This document shows, one piece after another, positions 27,377 through 37,270 of a stretch of 64,000 bases of DNA. A program made the position numbers and the translations under genes. Below the pieces are notes generated by a model. That model did not search any database and was not told where the DNA came from. It worked only from the letters and a program-made list of their open reading frames with translations. The DNA is from an uncultured Fidelibacterota bacterium. GTDB taxonomy: Bacteria > Fidelibacterota > Marinisomatia > Marinisomatales > UBA1611. Numbering within the stretch: position 1 is the stretch's first letter; each line of letters begins with the position of its first letter. Location of the stretch: NCBI GenBank assembly GCA_902562835.1, contig CACEUX010000001.1, forward strand, positions 1 through 64,000, in the 5' to 3' direction.

Positions 27377-28339
27377 ATGAGAAAAATTGTTTTAGGACGC
27401 ACCAATGAATCAGTTTCAGCTATTAGCCTGGGGACCTGGGCTTTTGGAGGAGCCAATATGTCCGGCAAGGTTTCGGTTGGCTGGGCAAACCAAAATGATA
27501 ATGACTCTAAGTCCGTTCTAATAAAGGCATGGGAAAGCGGCATAAACCACTGGGATACTGCTGATGTATATGGAGAGGGTAAGTCTGAACAATTAATTGG
27601 AGGGGTTTGGGAAACCGTCCCCAGGGAAGAAATCTTTATTGCAACAAAAGTTGGGTGGGATAAAGGCCCCCATTCTCACTGGTACAATCCCAAACATATG
27701 CTTAAGAATATGGAGAGATCACTTATCAACCTTAGGACGGACTATGTTGACCTGATTTACTTTCACCACTGCAACTTTGGAAATCAGGGGGAGTATTTCC
27801 AGGATGCTCTGAATATAATAAAGAAGTTTCAAAATGATGGGTATGCCCGCTATATAGGCTTATCGGACTGGTCCTGTAATAAAATATTAAACTATATTGA
27901 GGCGTGTGACCCTGATGTTGTTCAGCCATATAGAAATGTTATGGATGATATGTACCAATCATCAGGGCTAAAGGACTATGTAGACAGTAAAAACATCGGT
28001 GTATGTTTCTTTTCGCCTATTAAGCATGGCCTACTTACAGGGAAATATAATAAGCCGGCAACTTTTGAAACTGGAGATCATCGCTCTGGGCTTAAGCAAT
28101 TTGTAAATGAGTCCGTTATAGAAAAAATGAAACAAAATAAAGAAAGGTTAGAGCATAGATATAAAAATCAAGAGTCCCCGGTTATGTATGGTGTGGTTAA
28201 CGCCCTTTTTAATGACGCCCCAACAGGATGTGTTTTGCTAGGGCAAAGAAATGAAGAACAGGTCAAGGTTGCCGCATCTCTTGGAGATGTTTTATCGGAA
28301 GAAGAGAGCGAATGGATCAAAGCTCTATATTCTTCATAG
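27377..28339 (+). CDS. Aldo/keto reductase
   Basis: 'SAISLGTWAFGG', 'INHWDTADVYGEGKSEQLIG', 'YVDLIYFHH', 'FFSPIKHGLLTGKY'. Confidence 0.9.
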   Translation: MRKIVLGRTNESVSAISLGTWAFGGANMSGKVSVGWANQNDNDSKSVLIKAWESGINHWDTADVYGEGKSEQLIGGVWETVPREEIFIATKVGWDKGPHSHWYNPKHMLKNMERSLINLRTDYVDLIYFHHCNFGNQGEYFQDALNIIKKFQNDGYARYIGLSDWSCNKILNYIEACDPDVVQPYRNVMDDMYQSSGLKDYVDSKNIGVCFFSPIKHGLLTGKYNKPATFETGDHRSGLKQFVNESVIEKMKQNKERLEHRYKNQESPVMYGVVNALFNDAPTGCVLLGQRNEEQVKVAASLGDVLSEEESEWIKALYSS

Positions 28340-28551
28340 ATCGATTTAAACAATAATGCCCACATACCAGTCAGGCCAATTAAGAGCCATCCAGATTCTC
28401 CCGTTAATCAAGCTGAGAGGGCAACTATCCAATAACTCAGCTACTTACCGCCAACATATTAATCAGAAATATTAGAAACTTTTTTTAATGCGAAATAGCC
28501 TATTAATAAGGAGGGTACTGAAATAAAAAGCAAGAGCAACAAGTTTTACTA

Positions 28552-29619
28552 TCACAGATTACTTTCTGATTCGCCTGGCATTAAAACATTCATTGTTGGA
28601 AAAGGAATCGAAATATTCTGCTCTTCAAAGGTTTTATAAATCTCTGTATTAACAGAATCAACTGTTCTTCCCCTTATCTCTGGCTTGTGTATCCAAAATA
28701 ATAACTGTAGCCTTAAACCATGGTCCGCAAATTCACGAAATCGAACTCTAGGTTCTGGCGAGCTCAGGACATTTTCATTTTTCTTTGCTATATCAACTAA
28801 AATTGCTTTCACCTTTACTATGTCAGTTTTATAGGAAATTTGTATATTGACCCTAACCCGCTCTGTCTCTCCTGGCCCACCACTTTCATTTACAATCTTC
28901 GATGCTGCTATCACTGAGTTGGGTATTGTTATTTCAATATCATCCCGAGTCATGAACCTTGTTGACCTTAAGCCCATTTTCTTTACATATCCCCTTTCGC
29001 CTGTATCCAGAAGGATATAGTCTCCCTCCTTAAATGGGGCATCAGCCATAAGGAAGATTCCTGCAAAAAAATTGGAAACTGTATCTTTTGCTGCTAAACC
29101 CAAAACCACACCCAAGACACCAGCAGATGCCAAAATACCATTAATGTTAATATCCCAACTAAGGAAGATGAAGTAAGCGCCAAAAAGTCCTATACCTATT
29201 TTCCCTAGGTTGTTAAACAATGGCAGTGTGTTTTTTTGTAATACATTACTGGATGCTGTCTGCCTTGATGCCCAGTCCATCGACATAACTAGGATTTTTG
29301 AAATAACAAACAACCAAATAATGGTTGTAACGGTTTTAAAACATCCAACCATAACAAATTCAACATATTCTGGAAGCGCTATTGTTTTTATCGATAAAAT
29401 AAATCCAACAAATAGAATGGAATAAAAAATTGGTTTATGCAAAAGCTGGAGTATTTTATCGTCCAGTGTTGTTTTTGTTGTTTTTACTACACGTTTAAAA
29501 ATTAAAGAGAAAATTATATCGACAAGTTTCGCGCTGACGATTGACATCGCTATAAGAGCCAGTCCTTTTAGGGCTGTGTTGGATAGGATAAGGTTATAAT
29601 ATTCTTTGAAATCAAACAT
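28552..29619 (-). CDS. mscS: MscS-family mechanosensitive ion channel
   Basis: 'LASAGVLGVVLGLAAKDTVSNFFAGIFLMADAPFKEGDYI' TM3/beta-domain signature. Confidence 0.9.
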   Translation of the reverse strand: MFDFKEYYNLILSNTALKGLALIAMSIVSAKLVDIIFSLIFKRVVKTTKTTLDDKILQLLHKPIFYSILFVGFILSIKTIALPEYVEFVMVGCFKTVTTIIWLFVISKILVMSMDWASRQTASSNVLQKNTLPLFNNLGKIGIGLFGAYFIFLSWDININGILASAGVLGVVLGLAAKDTVSNFFAGIFLMADAPFKEGDYILLDTGERGYVKKMGLRSTRFMTRDDIEITIPNSVIAASKIVNESGGPGETERVRVNIQISYKTDIVKVKAILVDIAKKNENVLSSPEPRVRFREFADHGLRLQLLFWIHKPEIRGRTVDSVNTEIYKTFEEQNISIPFPTMNVLMPGESESNL

Positions 29620-29657
29620 ATATGCAGCCTTTTTCTTTTACTAAAAAATTCAATTTA

Positions 29658-30470
29658 TTAATCCTCATTGCGATAAACAGAGAATAATTGTGTGTTTTGA
29701 AAAAAATCTTTTAGGGGGTTTGTTACTCCTGCGATTCCCCTCTCTCTTATAAGACGTACTCTATCAAAGTCAATTATAGCGGTTTGCAGATATGGCCCCT
29801 CACCCGACTCTTGGAGCGTAGCCCCTTCAGGGTCAACAATAATAGAACCTCCTACACCCCCAAATCCAACGCCATTACAAGAAACGACATAGCACTGTTG
29901 CGTTATGGCCGTTGCTTTTGCAATAATCTGTTCTTGAGGTCTGTCTCCCGTAGTTGTCATGGTCGGAACAATGATAAGCTCTGCCCCTTGATTAACCAAA
30001 TCCCTTGCAACTTCCGGAAACCAAATGTCATAACATATCATAATTCCAACGCAACCAACCCCCTCAATATTGAACACAAATGGCTCTTTCCCCGGTGTTG
30101 ATTTCTCATATGGGTACCATGGATACCTCTTGCGGTACCGGCCTACCATTTTTCCATCCGGTGAGAATATCGGAGTTGTGTTGAACACATCCTTTTTAGA
30201 ACTTTCATAAATGCTCCCAGGAATTAACCAAAGCCCATGATTTTTAGCCAAATTGGAAAAGGCGGTGGTTAACTCTCCAGGAATCTCTACTGATGCCTTG
30301 ACGCTGTCTTCAACAATACCATGGACTGCCAGTTCAGGAAAAACAACCATAGAGATATCGGGAAATATGTTCTTAATATGTTTTAAGTGTTTTTCAATTT
30401 GAATAAGATTCTTTTTTTGCTCTTGGTGGACATACATCTGAACTGATGCGATTGTAATTTGATTTGCCAT
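29658..30470 (-). CDS. Carbon-nitrogen hydrolase (nitrilase/amidase family)
   Basis: Glu 'VVFPELAVHG', Lys 'GRYRKRYPWYPYEK', Cys 'GIMICYDIWFPEVAR'. Confidence 0.9.
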   Translation of the reverse strand: MANQITIASVQMYVHQEQKKNLIQIEKHLKHIKNIFPDISMVVFPELAVHGIVEDSVKASVEIPGELTTAFSNLAKNHGLWLIPGSIYESSKKDVFNTTPIFSPDGKMVGRYRKRYPWYPYEKSTPGKEPFVFNIEGVGCVGIMICYDIWFPEVARDLVNQGAELIIVPTMTTTGDRPQEQIIAKATAITQQCYVVSCNGVGFGGVGGSIIVDPEGATLQESGEGPYLQTAIIDFDRVRLIRERGIAGVTNPLKDFFQNTQLFSVYRNED

Positions 30471-30489
30471 TGAAGAATTTTCCTATCAA

Positions 30490-32064
30490 TTATTTAATAT
30501 TCTGTTTCCACATTGAAGACGCAATCAAGTTTTTTGTATAATCCTGCTGTGGATTATTTAAAACTTCTGCAACATTTCCCGTTTCAATTATTTCACCCCT
30601 GAATAACACTGCGATCATATCTGCCATTTTTGATATAACAGCTAGGTCATGTGATATGAAAAGATATGATAATTTTTTGTGCTTTTGTAGTGATTTGAGC
30701 AAAGCCAGTATTCTATGCTGAATGTGGATATCAAGGGCAGATGTTGGCTCATCTAGAATCAGAATCTTTGGATCTAACATCATTGCGCGAGCAATAGAGA
30801 CCCTCTGCCTTTCACCCCCTGATAGAGAATGCGGATAACGTGATAACAAATCAAGGTCAAGGTCTATATCTGCCATTATTTGATTAATTTTTCTTTCAGT
30901 TGATTCCGAATCTCTAACACCAACTAGCCACAGGGGCTCTAATAAAATTTGAGAAATTGTCATTCTGGGATTGAATGAGGCCATATTGTCTTGAAAAACA
31001 GCCCCAATCTTTTTAGTCGACCGATACAGATTTTTTGGAGAATCCTTATCAGTTTTTATCTCCATTGTTCCAGAGTCGCGATCTAATATGTTCAATATCA
31101 TTCTAGCCAGTGTTGTTTTGCCACTCCCAGACTCCCCCACAAGGCCTAGGGTGGTTGATTGATACAAATCTACTGAAACGTTATTTATGGCTGTGTTTAT
31201 TAACCCGTTATTAAAATAGCTTTTTTTAAAATTGTTTATTGATAGTATCAGCTCCTTTTTATTTTTACCTCTAGGCGCATTTAACCTACTATTTGTTTTA
31301 TCATAAGCTTTAATTATTGAGCTTGAATAGCCATTTTTTTGATCAGAAAAAACGTTATTGGTCCTACCTTCTGTGACAATACTTCCAGAGCGCATCACAG
31401 CAACCCTTTTGCAATAGTGCTTAACAGTTCCAAGGTCGTGAGTTATTAACAATATTCCAATATCAAGCTCGCTTTGAATTTCAAACAATAAGTCCATAAT
31501 CTCTATTTTATTATTTGCATCGAGACCTGTTGTTATTTCATCTGCAATGATGAATTCAGGAACTACTGATAATGCGAAAGCAATCATTACCCTTTGCATT
31601 TGTCCACCAGAAAGTTGATGTGGAAAACGATCTAGGATATCATTCACACTATCAAGGCGAACCCTTTTTAGCCATTTTTCTATATTGGATTCAGCATCTT
31701 TGTGTGTATAACCACTTTTCCTTTTAGCAATAATGGTAAATTGTTTACCAATGGTTTGAATGGGGTTTAAAGATTGCATCGGATCTTGAAAAATCATTGC
31801 TGTATGCTCGCCTCTTGAGGAGGATAGGTCTGTTTCTGTTTTCCCATCTCTAGTTATGTTTCCACTTGTAATTTTACACCCCACTGGTAACAAGTCGATT
31901 AATGACCAGGCGAGCATGCTTTTACCAGATCCCGTAGGGCCTACCAGCCCCAGTGTTTCTCCTTTGTTAATTGTTAGGTCAACATTTTTCAAGATATTTA
32001 TGGGGCCACCAGGTGAATGAGACTCCACACTAAGACCACAAATCTTATAAAGATTCTTTTTCAC
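30490..32064 (-). CDS. Fused dipeptide/oligopeptide ABC transporter ATPase (two ABC domains)
   Basis: Two Walker A (GPTGSGKS, GESGSGKT) and two signature motifs (LSGGQMQR, LSGGERQR). Confidence 0.93.
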   Translation of the reverse strand: MKKNLYKICGLSVESHSPGGPINILKNVDLTINKGETLGLVGPTGSGKSMLAWSLIDLLPVGCKITSGNITRDGKTETDLSSSRGEHTAMIFQDPMQSLNPIQTIGKQFTIIAKRKSGYTHKDAESNIEKWLKRVRLDSVNDILDRFPHQLSGGQMQRVMIAFALSVVPEFIIADEITTGLDANNKIEIMDLLFEIQSELDIGILLITHDLGTVKHYCKRVAVMRSGSIVTEGRTNNVFSDQKNGYSSSIIKAYDKTNSRLNAPRGKNKKELILSINNFKKSYFNNGLINTAINNVSVDLYQSTTLGLVGESGSGKTTLARMILNILDRDSGTMEIKTDKDSPKNLYRSTKKIGAVFQDNMASFNPRMTISQILLEPLWLVGVRDSESTERKINQIMADIDLDLDLLSRYPHSLSGGERQRVSIARAMMLDPKILILDEPTSALDIHIQHRILALLKSLQKHKKLSYLFISHDLAVISKMADMIAVLFRGEIIETGNVAEVLNNPQQDYTKNLIASSMWKQNIK

Positions 32065-32903
32065 CTGGGGGTTGTCTCTTTAGGGTTTAAATAGGACCTT
32101 AATTCATCACCAATGATATTGAAAGAAATGACAGTAAGCACTATGAACAGGCCCGGGAAAAAACCTTCCCACCAATGATTAATGAATTGTGCACGTGATT
32201 GTGTTAAAAGGAGACCCCATTCTGTTTCAGGGTGTTGTGCCCCTAGACCAATGAATGATAGACCAGCAGCTGCTAAGATCGCATAGCCCGCATCTAATGT
32301 TCCCTGGATAATTACTGGTACAGCGCTATTGGGGAAAATATGTTTTCGTATGATATGAAATCTCCCTGCTCCCATACTCTTAGAGATAGAAACATAATCA
32401 GTGTTTTTGATAATCAATGCCTGTGCTCGAGCAATACGAACATACCAAGGAAACCAAGATACAGAAATCCCAATAATAACATTATTTAAAGATGGGCCAA
32501 GAGCTGCAGTTATTATCAGTGGCAATATCAAAGGAGGAAAAGATAAAAAGGCATCTGTAATTCGCATAATTATCTCATCTGTTCGTCGGCTTGAAACGCC
32601 TGACAACATACCTATAGGAACCCCAATTAAAATGGACAAAAAAACAACTCCAAAAGCTACTTTTAAAGAAGACAACCCCGCTCGAATTGTAAGGGTAAAC
32701 ATATCGCGTCCAGCAGAGTCAGTTCCAAACCAGTGTCGAGAGGAAGGCGGTTGCCCACCTCTTTCAAAATGAACAGCGCCATATATATCTTCTGCGTATT
32801 GACTAACAAAGGGAATCAATAGTGAAAAGACAATAAGAGCAAAAAGAAATACAACAGCTAATGGCGCTATTGTTTTTTTCAATGATATGAAGTGCGAAAT
32901 CAT
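32061..32903 (-). CDS. Peptide ABC transporter permease, DppC/OppC type
   Basis: 'HWFGTDSAGRDMFT', 'AAGLSFIGLGAQHPETEWG'. Confidence 0.92.
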   Translation of the reverse strand: MISHFISLKKTIAPLAVVFLFALIVFSLLIPFVSQYAEDIYGAVHFERGGQPPSSRHWFGTDSAGRDMFTLTIRAGLSSLKVAFGVVFLSILIGVPIGMLSGVSSRRTDEIIMRITDAFLSFPPLILPLIITAALGPSLNNVIIGISVSWFPWYVRIARAQALIIKNTDYVSISKSMGAGRFHIIRKHIFPNSAVPVIIQGTLDAGYAILAAAGLSFIGLGAQHPETEWGLLLTQSRAQFINHWWEGFFPGLFIVLTVISFNIIGDELRSYLNPKETTPR

Positions 32904-32907
32904 TTAT

Positions 32908-33921
32908 CTACCTTTGAATCCTTGGGTCGATCAATGGATAAATAATATCTAATATTAGATTAATCAGTATATACACAAAGGTATAAAAAAGGGTTACACC
33001 TATTATTGCCGGAAAGTCGTTTGTTAAAAGCGACAAGACACTAAACTGGCCCAAGCCGGGCCAATCAAAAATCGACTCAACCAAGAATGTGCCACCAAGC
33101 ATTAAACCAAAGCTTAATCCTGCAACTGTAGAAACTGGGATAAGGGTATTTTTATATGCCGAGCTCATTGCAATCTCATTGGGCGAAAGTCCGTATGCGA
33201 GATAAGTCTTAAAAAATGGCTCACTCATGGTTTCTATTAATGCCGAACGAGATGTCCTTATTATAATACCCAACACACCAAAAGCCATCGTTAGCGCTGG
33301 AAGAAAGATATGCCTTATGCCGTCCAGCATTAGTGCCCACTCTGCAGATAAAAAAGCATCTAGTAAGAACAAGCCGCTATTGTACGGCAAATCAATATTC
33401 AAAAGATCAAAACCTGAATATCTACCTTGAAGCGGCAACCACTGCAATACCCCAAAAAATATAAGTTGTAAGATCATCCCCAACCAAAACACAGGAATGG
33501 ATATCCCAAGATAAGCAAAACCCCTTATTAGATAATCATGCTTTGTATTTGAGTATAGCGCTGCTTTTATTCCTAGAAACAACCCAAGTAGAGTCGCAAG
33601 GAACATTGATATAAATACCAATTCAAATGTTGCAGCTGACCTGTGAAATATTTCTGCGGTCACGGGTTGTCTGGTTCTTAAGGATACTCCCAAATCAAGG
33701 GTGAGGGTTTTTTTTAGAAAAGAAACATATTGCTTATAGATGGGCCTATCAAGGCCGAGCTCTTTTTTTGCGATCTCTAACTGCTCTTTGGTCGGGTGGT
33801 CCCCCACCCACAGTGCGGCAGGATCGCCAGGTAACCAATGGGCTATTAAAAATGTAATGGAACTAACAATTATTAAAATTAAAAAGGTGTAGGTGACCCG
33901 CTTTAACAAGTATCTGGTCAT
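32908..33921 (-). CDS. Peptide ABC transporter permease, DppB/OppB type
   Basis: 'MTRYLLKRVTYTFLILIIVSSITFLIAHWLPGDPA', 'VESIFDWPGLGQFSVLSLLTNDFPAIIGVTLFY'. Confidence 0.92.
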   Translation of the reverse strand: MTRYLLKRVTYTFLILIIVSSITFLIAHWLPGDPAALWVGDHPTKEQLEIAKKELGLDRPIYKQYVSFLKKTLTLDLGVSLRTRQPVTAEIFHRSAATFELVFISMFLATLLGLFLGIKAALYSNTKHDYLIRGFAYLGISIPVFWLGMILQLIFFGVLQWLPLQGRYSGFDLLNIDLPYNSGLFLLDAFLSAEWALMLDGIRHIFLPALTMAFGVLGIIIRTSRSALIETMSEPFFKTYLAYGLSPNEIAMSSAYKNTLIPVSTVAGLSFGLMLGGTFLVESIFDWPGLGQFSVLSLLTNDFPAIIGVTLFYTFVYILINLILDIIYPLIDPRIQR

Positions 33922-35507
33922 GACGGTCGCCCAAGAAAATAAATCAACAATGTTGAATATGCCGGATTACTCCTTAAGCCAGTTATATTACTTTTGTATA
34001 CTGACTGAACATTAATATCAACAACTGGAACCGCCACGCAATCCTTTATAAGTATATTCTGAATTGTTTTATATAGTTTTTTTGAGCTATCTGAACTGAA
34101 GGACTCTTGGTGCCAAGCCTCAGAAAGTAAAGAGTCTACAGACGAGTTACTATAGTGCGATAAATTAAAAAGAGGGGTTTCTTCAGTGCTATATAGACCA
34201 AAAAACCAATCAGATGGTGAAGAAAGAGTTGGCCACCATGCCATAGAAATAATATTTGGAGCCGTGTCTAGGTTTTTAGCCCTCTCCCAGTTTGAAGACC
34301 ACAGCCCTGGCTTTAGATCAAGATCAAGGCCGATCTTTTTTAAATTATCCATCCAAAGAAAAGATGTAAGTCGATATTCTTCAGAAGTGGAAATATATGA
34401 CAAATCCAGTTTCAGATCATTTAAACCAACCCTAGATCTACTTATAAACTTTTTACCCATCTCTTGGTCATAGGATACCAGGCTATCAGGGGCTTCAAAT
34501 AATGGCATGTTTGCAGGAATTAATCCTTTAGCCTCATCGCCTGAATCACCATAAATATATCTAGATACCGTTTCTCGATCCATACCAGCTGCAATAGCCC
34601 GACGTACCCAGATGTTGTTCGTGGGGGCTTTTTTTGTGTTAAGTAAATAAAAATGGTTGATCCATGAAGGATGATATGAAACACTAATGGACGGGTTCTT
34701 CTTTAGCCTATCTAATAACTGGACGGGTATTAGAAAAGAATAGTCTGCAAGCCCGCTCTCAATCATTTGTAAACGTGTTGATGCCTCTGAAACAACTTTT
34801 ATCAAAACAGATCTAAAGTGGTCATCTCTATTCCACCCCCCCCAATATTCCTTATAATCTTCCAACAAAATGTATTTGTTCTTAGACCATTTTTTAAGTT
34901 TATAGGGACCCGTTCCTGACGCATAACCCTGGCGCAAAGAATCAGCGGAAACCCCTTGAATGCCGGGGGAATAAATCCAGGCTCCATATTGTGAGCTAAC
35001 GACCTTATCAAGCGGGACCGGCTTTGACAAGTTAAATATTACTTTGTGGGGTCCATTTGTAGAAACACTGTCAACAGCCGACCATATAAAACTGGCTCCG
35101 CCATATAATCTTTTATTTCTATCTACAACGAACTTCACAGCCTTGGAATCAAACGCGATACCATCATGAAACCAAACTCCTTCTCTAAGATAAAACTCCC
35201 ACGTTAACCCATCAGCAGATTTTGAATATGAAGTTGCTAGCGCTGGCAAAAGTTTTGGGGGTACCGATCCAGCATCATACCACAGAAGGGGTTCGTAAAT
35301 GTTTGACATAGGCAACACCTCTAGCGAAAATGCAGTTCCCGGGTCCCAGTCCTTAACATCATCGTACGTAGCTATTACAAAAACATCTTCTGGTTTTTTT
35401 TGATGATAGCATGAGATTGACATTAAAACAGTTAGTGAGATGACACCCATGACAACGATTTCATTGCAAACTTTGGTCATTGCATATAGGAAGAGTTGGA
35501 AGCTCAA
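33918..35507 (-). CDS. Peptide ABC transporter substrate-binding lipoprotein (family 5)
   Basis: Lipobox-like 'LTVLMSISC'; 'DWDPGTAFSLEVLPMSNIYEPLLWYD', 'LREGVWFHDGIAFDSKAVKF'; adjacent permeases. Confidence 0.9.
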   Translation of the reverse strand: MSFQLFLYAMTKVCNEIVVMGVISLTVLMSISCYHQKKPEDVFVIATYDDVKDWDPGTAFSLEVLPMSNIYEPLLWYDAGSVPPKLLPALATSYSKSADGLTWEFYLREGVWFHDGIAFDSKAVKFVVDRNKRLYGGASFIWSAVDSVSTNGPHKVIFNLSKPVPLDKVVSSQYGAWIYSPGIQGVSADSLRQGYASGTGPYKLKKWSKNKYILLEDYKEYWGGWNRDDHFRSVLIKVVSEASTRLQMIESGLADYSFLIPVQLLDRLKKNPSISVSYHPSWINHFYLLNTKKAPTNNIWVRRAIAAGMDRETVSRYIYGDSGDEAKGLIPANMPLFEAPDSLVSYDQEMGKKFISRSRVGLNDLKLDLSYISTSEEYRLTSFLWMDNLKKIGLDLDLKPGLWSSNWERAKNLDTAPNIISMAWWPTLSSPSDWFFGLYSTEETPLFNLSHYSNSSVDSLLSEAWHQESFSSDSSKKLYKTIQNILIKDCVAVPVVDINVQSVYKSNITGLRSNPAYSTLLIYFLGRPS

Positions 35508-35521
35508 TCCTTAGGTGTTGG

Positions 35522-37225
35522 TTATTTGTTTAATAATAGTTTTTTTGTTATACTATTATCGCCAGAGACCAACTGATAAAAGTATATACCACTTGCAGCC
35601 GGCTTGTTGTTATTATTAACCCCTCTCCATGTTGCCCGATATGAGCCTGGTGTTCTTGTGCCATTATAAACCGTGTATATTTCATTACCCAAGATATCAT
35701 AAATTTTCAAAGACACATCATTCGTATGATAGATGGTATAATCAAACTTTGTATCTGGATTAAATGGGTTTGGATAATTCTGACCAATGGTAAATACTAG
35801 AGGTAATTGAAGCTCAGTATTATCATTGGTCAATAAGCCATCATTTTCTATCATGAATAAGTGTGGTTTGTCCGCCGCAAAACTTGCTGACGAAAAAATG
35901 ATGTCCCCAAGCCCATCATTATCAACATCACCAGTAAATAGCTTTGCAACTCTTACTTTACCCTGGTCATTGCCTGGGGTATAGTTATCTGTTGTGTCAT
36001 CCATAAAGATTGCTCGCTCTGTATAGCTTGCTGCTGTTAATGGGTCCCCGCCGTTAAACTCCCAATCGTATACCGCTTCGTCATAGTGTGCGGCCAGGTA
36101 AAGATTTGGGCTACCGTCTCCATCTGCATCGCCAATATTTATTTGTCTTAGACCACCGGTATAGCTCTTAAAAAAATTAAAATTAGCATACGATAAGTTG
36201 CTAACATCATCTATCCCTTCAACAACAAATAATGAACCAGGCGTTATTAAGTCTCCTGTCAGTGAATTCACACCAGATGTTGCACAGAATAATTCATTGG
36301 TTCCATTATTATCTATGTCCGCAACGACTATTCCCTGATTTGCTCTTTGGTATTGTTCTGAACAAACATAAAAGTCTGTTTGGTATTCATAGGTGTCTTC
36401 TCCGCTGTTTTCATGAATGATGAGATGAAAATAATTATAACCAACGGTGTAAATCTCTTTTAACCCATCATTGTCAAGGTCTCCCGTTGAAATATTATAC
36501 CCACTCCAATTGCTCCATGCGTTATCTTCATATTCAATGTGAAATATTGCAGAATCATTGATAATTGTATCTAATTCAAATATCATTAAACGGCTACTAC
36601 CACCCGTACCTAACTCGGCCCATGGGCCATCCATTATAGAAACGATTATTTCTTGTTGTGGGTCACCATCAAGCTCGTCTACATATATTTGTGCGGCCTC
36701 CCAAACACTATCTAGCCCCATATCCCAAGTATAGGTTGGTGTGGATAAAAAGGACATTGAATCTGTGTTCCATTCAAATATCTGTAAACCTTTTTGTCCG
36801 GGCGCCCCTGGGCTTGTGTCCACCAGTGATAAAATCTCATGATTTTGATCTCCGTCAATGTCTCCAACAGCAACGCTTGAATAAGCATCATAAGTGCAAC
36901 TTAGATCATAAAAGGTATACACCCATTGTAGCTCAATGGAATCGTTGCTTGTTGCTTCGTAATGGTAAACCCCATTGCAAAACTCCCCTGCGTATGAGCT
37001 CGAGACAACAAAGTCCCCAAAACCATCTCCATCAAAATCGTAAGGACCAATCATATTCCAAGGAGGACCAGCAGGAATCAAACCACCAGAACCCCAAGGC
37101 TCATTGTTCCACTTAAGTGAAAATGAGCTATCGATTTCTGTTGCAGGTAGTTGAATAAACGCGAAAAAACAAACACTAAAAAACAAAGCCTTTGATCTCA
37201 TTTTTTGACCTCTAATAAGTTTCAA
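35522..37225 (-). CDS. FG-GAP/VCBS-repeat secreted protein with type A (T9SS-like) sorting domain
   Basis: 'DFDGDGFGDFVVSS', 'DIDGDQNHEILS', 'DADGDGSPNLYLA' repeats; C-term 'GQNYPNPFNPDTKFDYTI...SGIYFYQLVSGDNSITKKLLLNK'. Confidence 0.85.
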   Translation of the reverse strand: MKLIRGQKMRSKALFFSVCFFAFIQLPATEIDSSFSLKWNNEPWGSGGLIPAGPPWNMIGPYDFDGDGFGDFVVSSSYAGEFCNGVYHYEATSNDSIELQWVYTFYDLSCTYDAYSSVAVGDIDGDQNHEILSLVDTSPGAPGQKGLQIFEWNTDSMSFLSTPTYTWDMGLDSVWEAAQIYVDELDGDPQQEIIVSIMDGPWAELGTGGSSRLMIFELDTIINDSAIFHIEYEDNAWSNWSGYNISTGDLDNDGLKEIYTVGYNYFHLIIHENSGEDTYEYQTDFYVCSEQYQRANQGIVVADIDNNGTNELFCATSGVNSLTGDLITPGSLFVVEGIDDVSNLSYANFNFFKSYTGGLRQINIGDADGDGSPNLYLAAHYDEAVYDWEFNGGDPLTAASYTERAIFMDDTTDNYTPGNDQGKVRVAKLFTGDVDNDGLGDIIFSSASFAADKPHLFMIENDGLLTNDNTELQLPLVFTIGQNYPNPFNPDTKFDYTIYHTNDVSLKIYDILGNEIYTVYNGTRTPGSYRATWRGVNNNNKPAASGIYFYQLVSGDNSITKKLLLNK

Positions 37226-37270
37226 TTCTTGAAGATGTTGATAGTATATTCAAATAGAAGTTAGAGCTCA

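Noticed and set aside
28340-28551. Possible tRNA or small RNA in the 200-bp gap
   Set aside because: No cloverleaf-like pairing or T-loop consensus could be recognised by eye.
32401-32772. 123-aa plus-strand ORF opposite the DppC-type permease
   Set aside because: Antisense shadow ORF in a conserved operon.
36658-37116. 152-aa plus-strand ORF opposite the FG-GAP protein
   Set aside because: Antisense to a gene with clear repeats and sorting domain; no independent signal.
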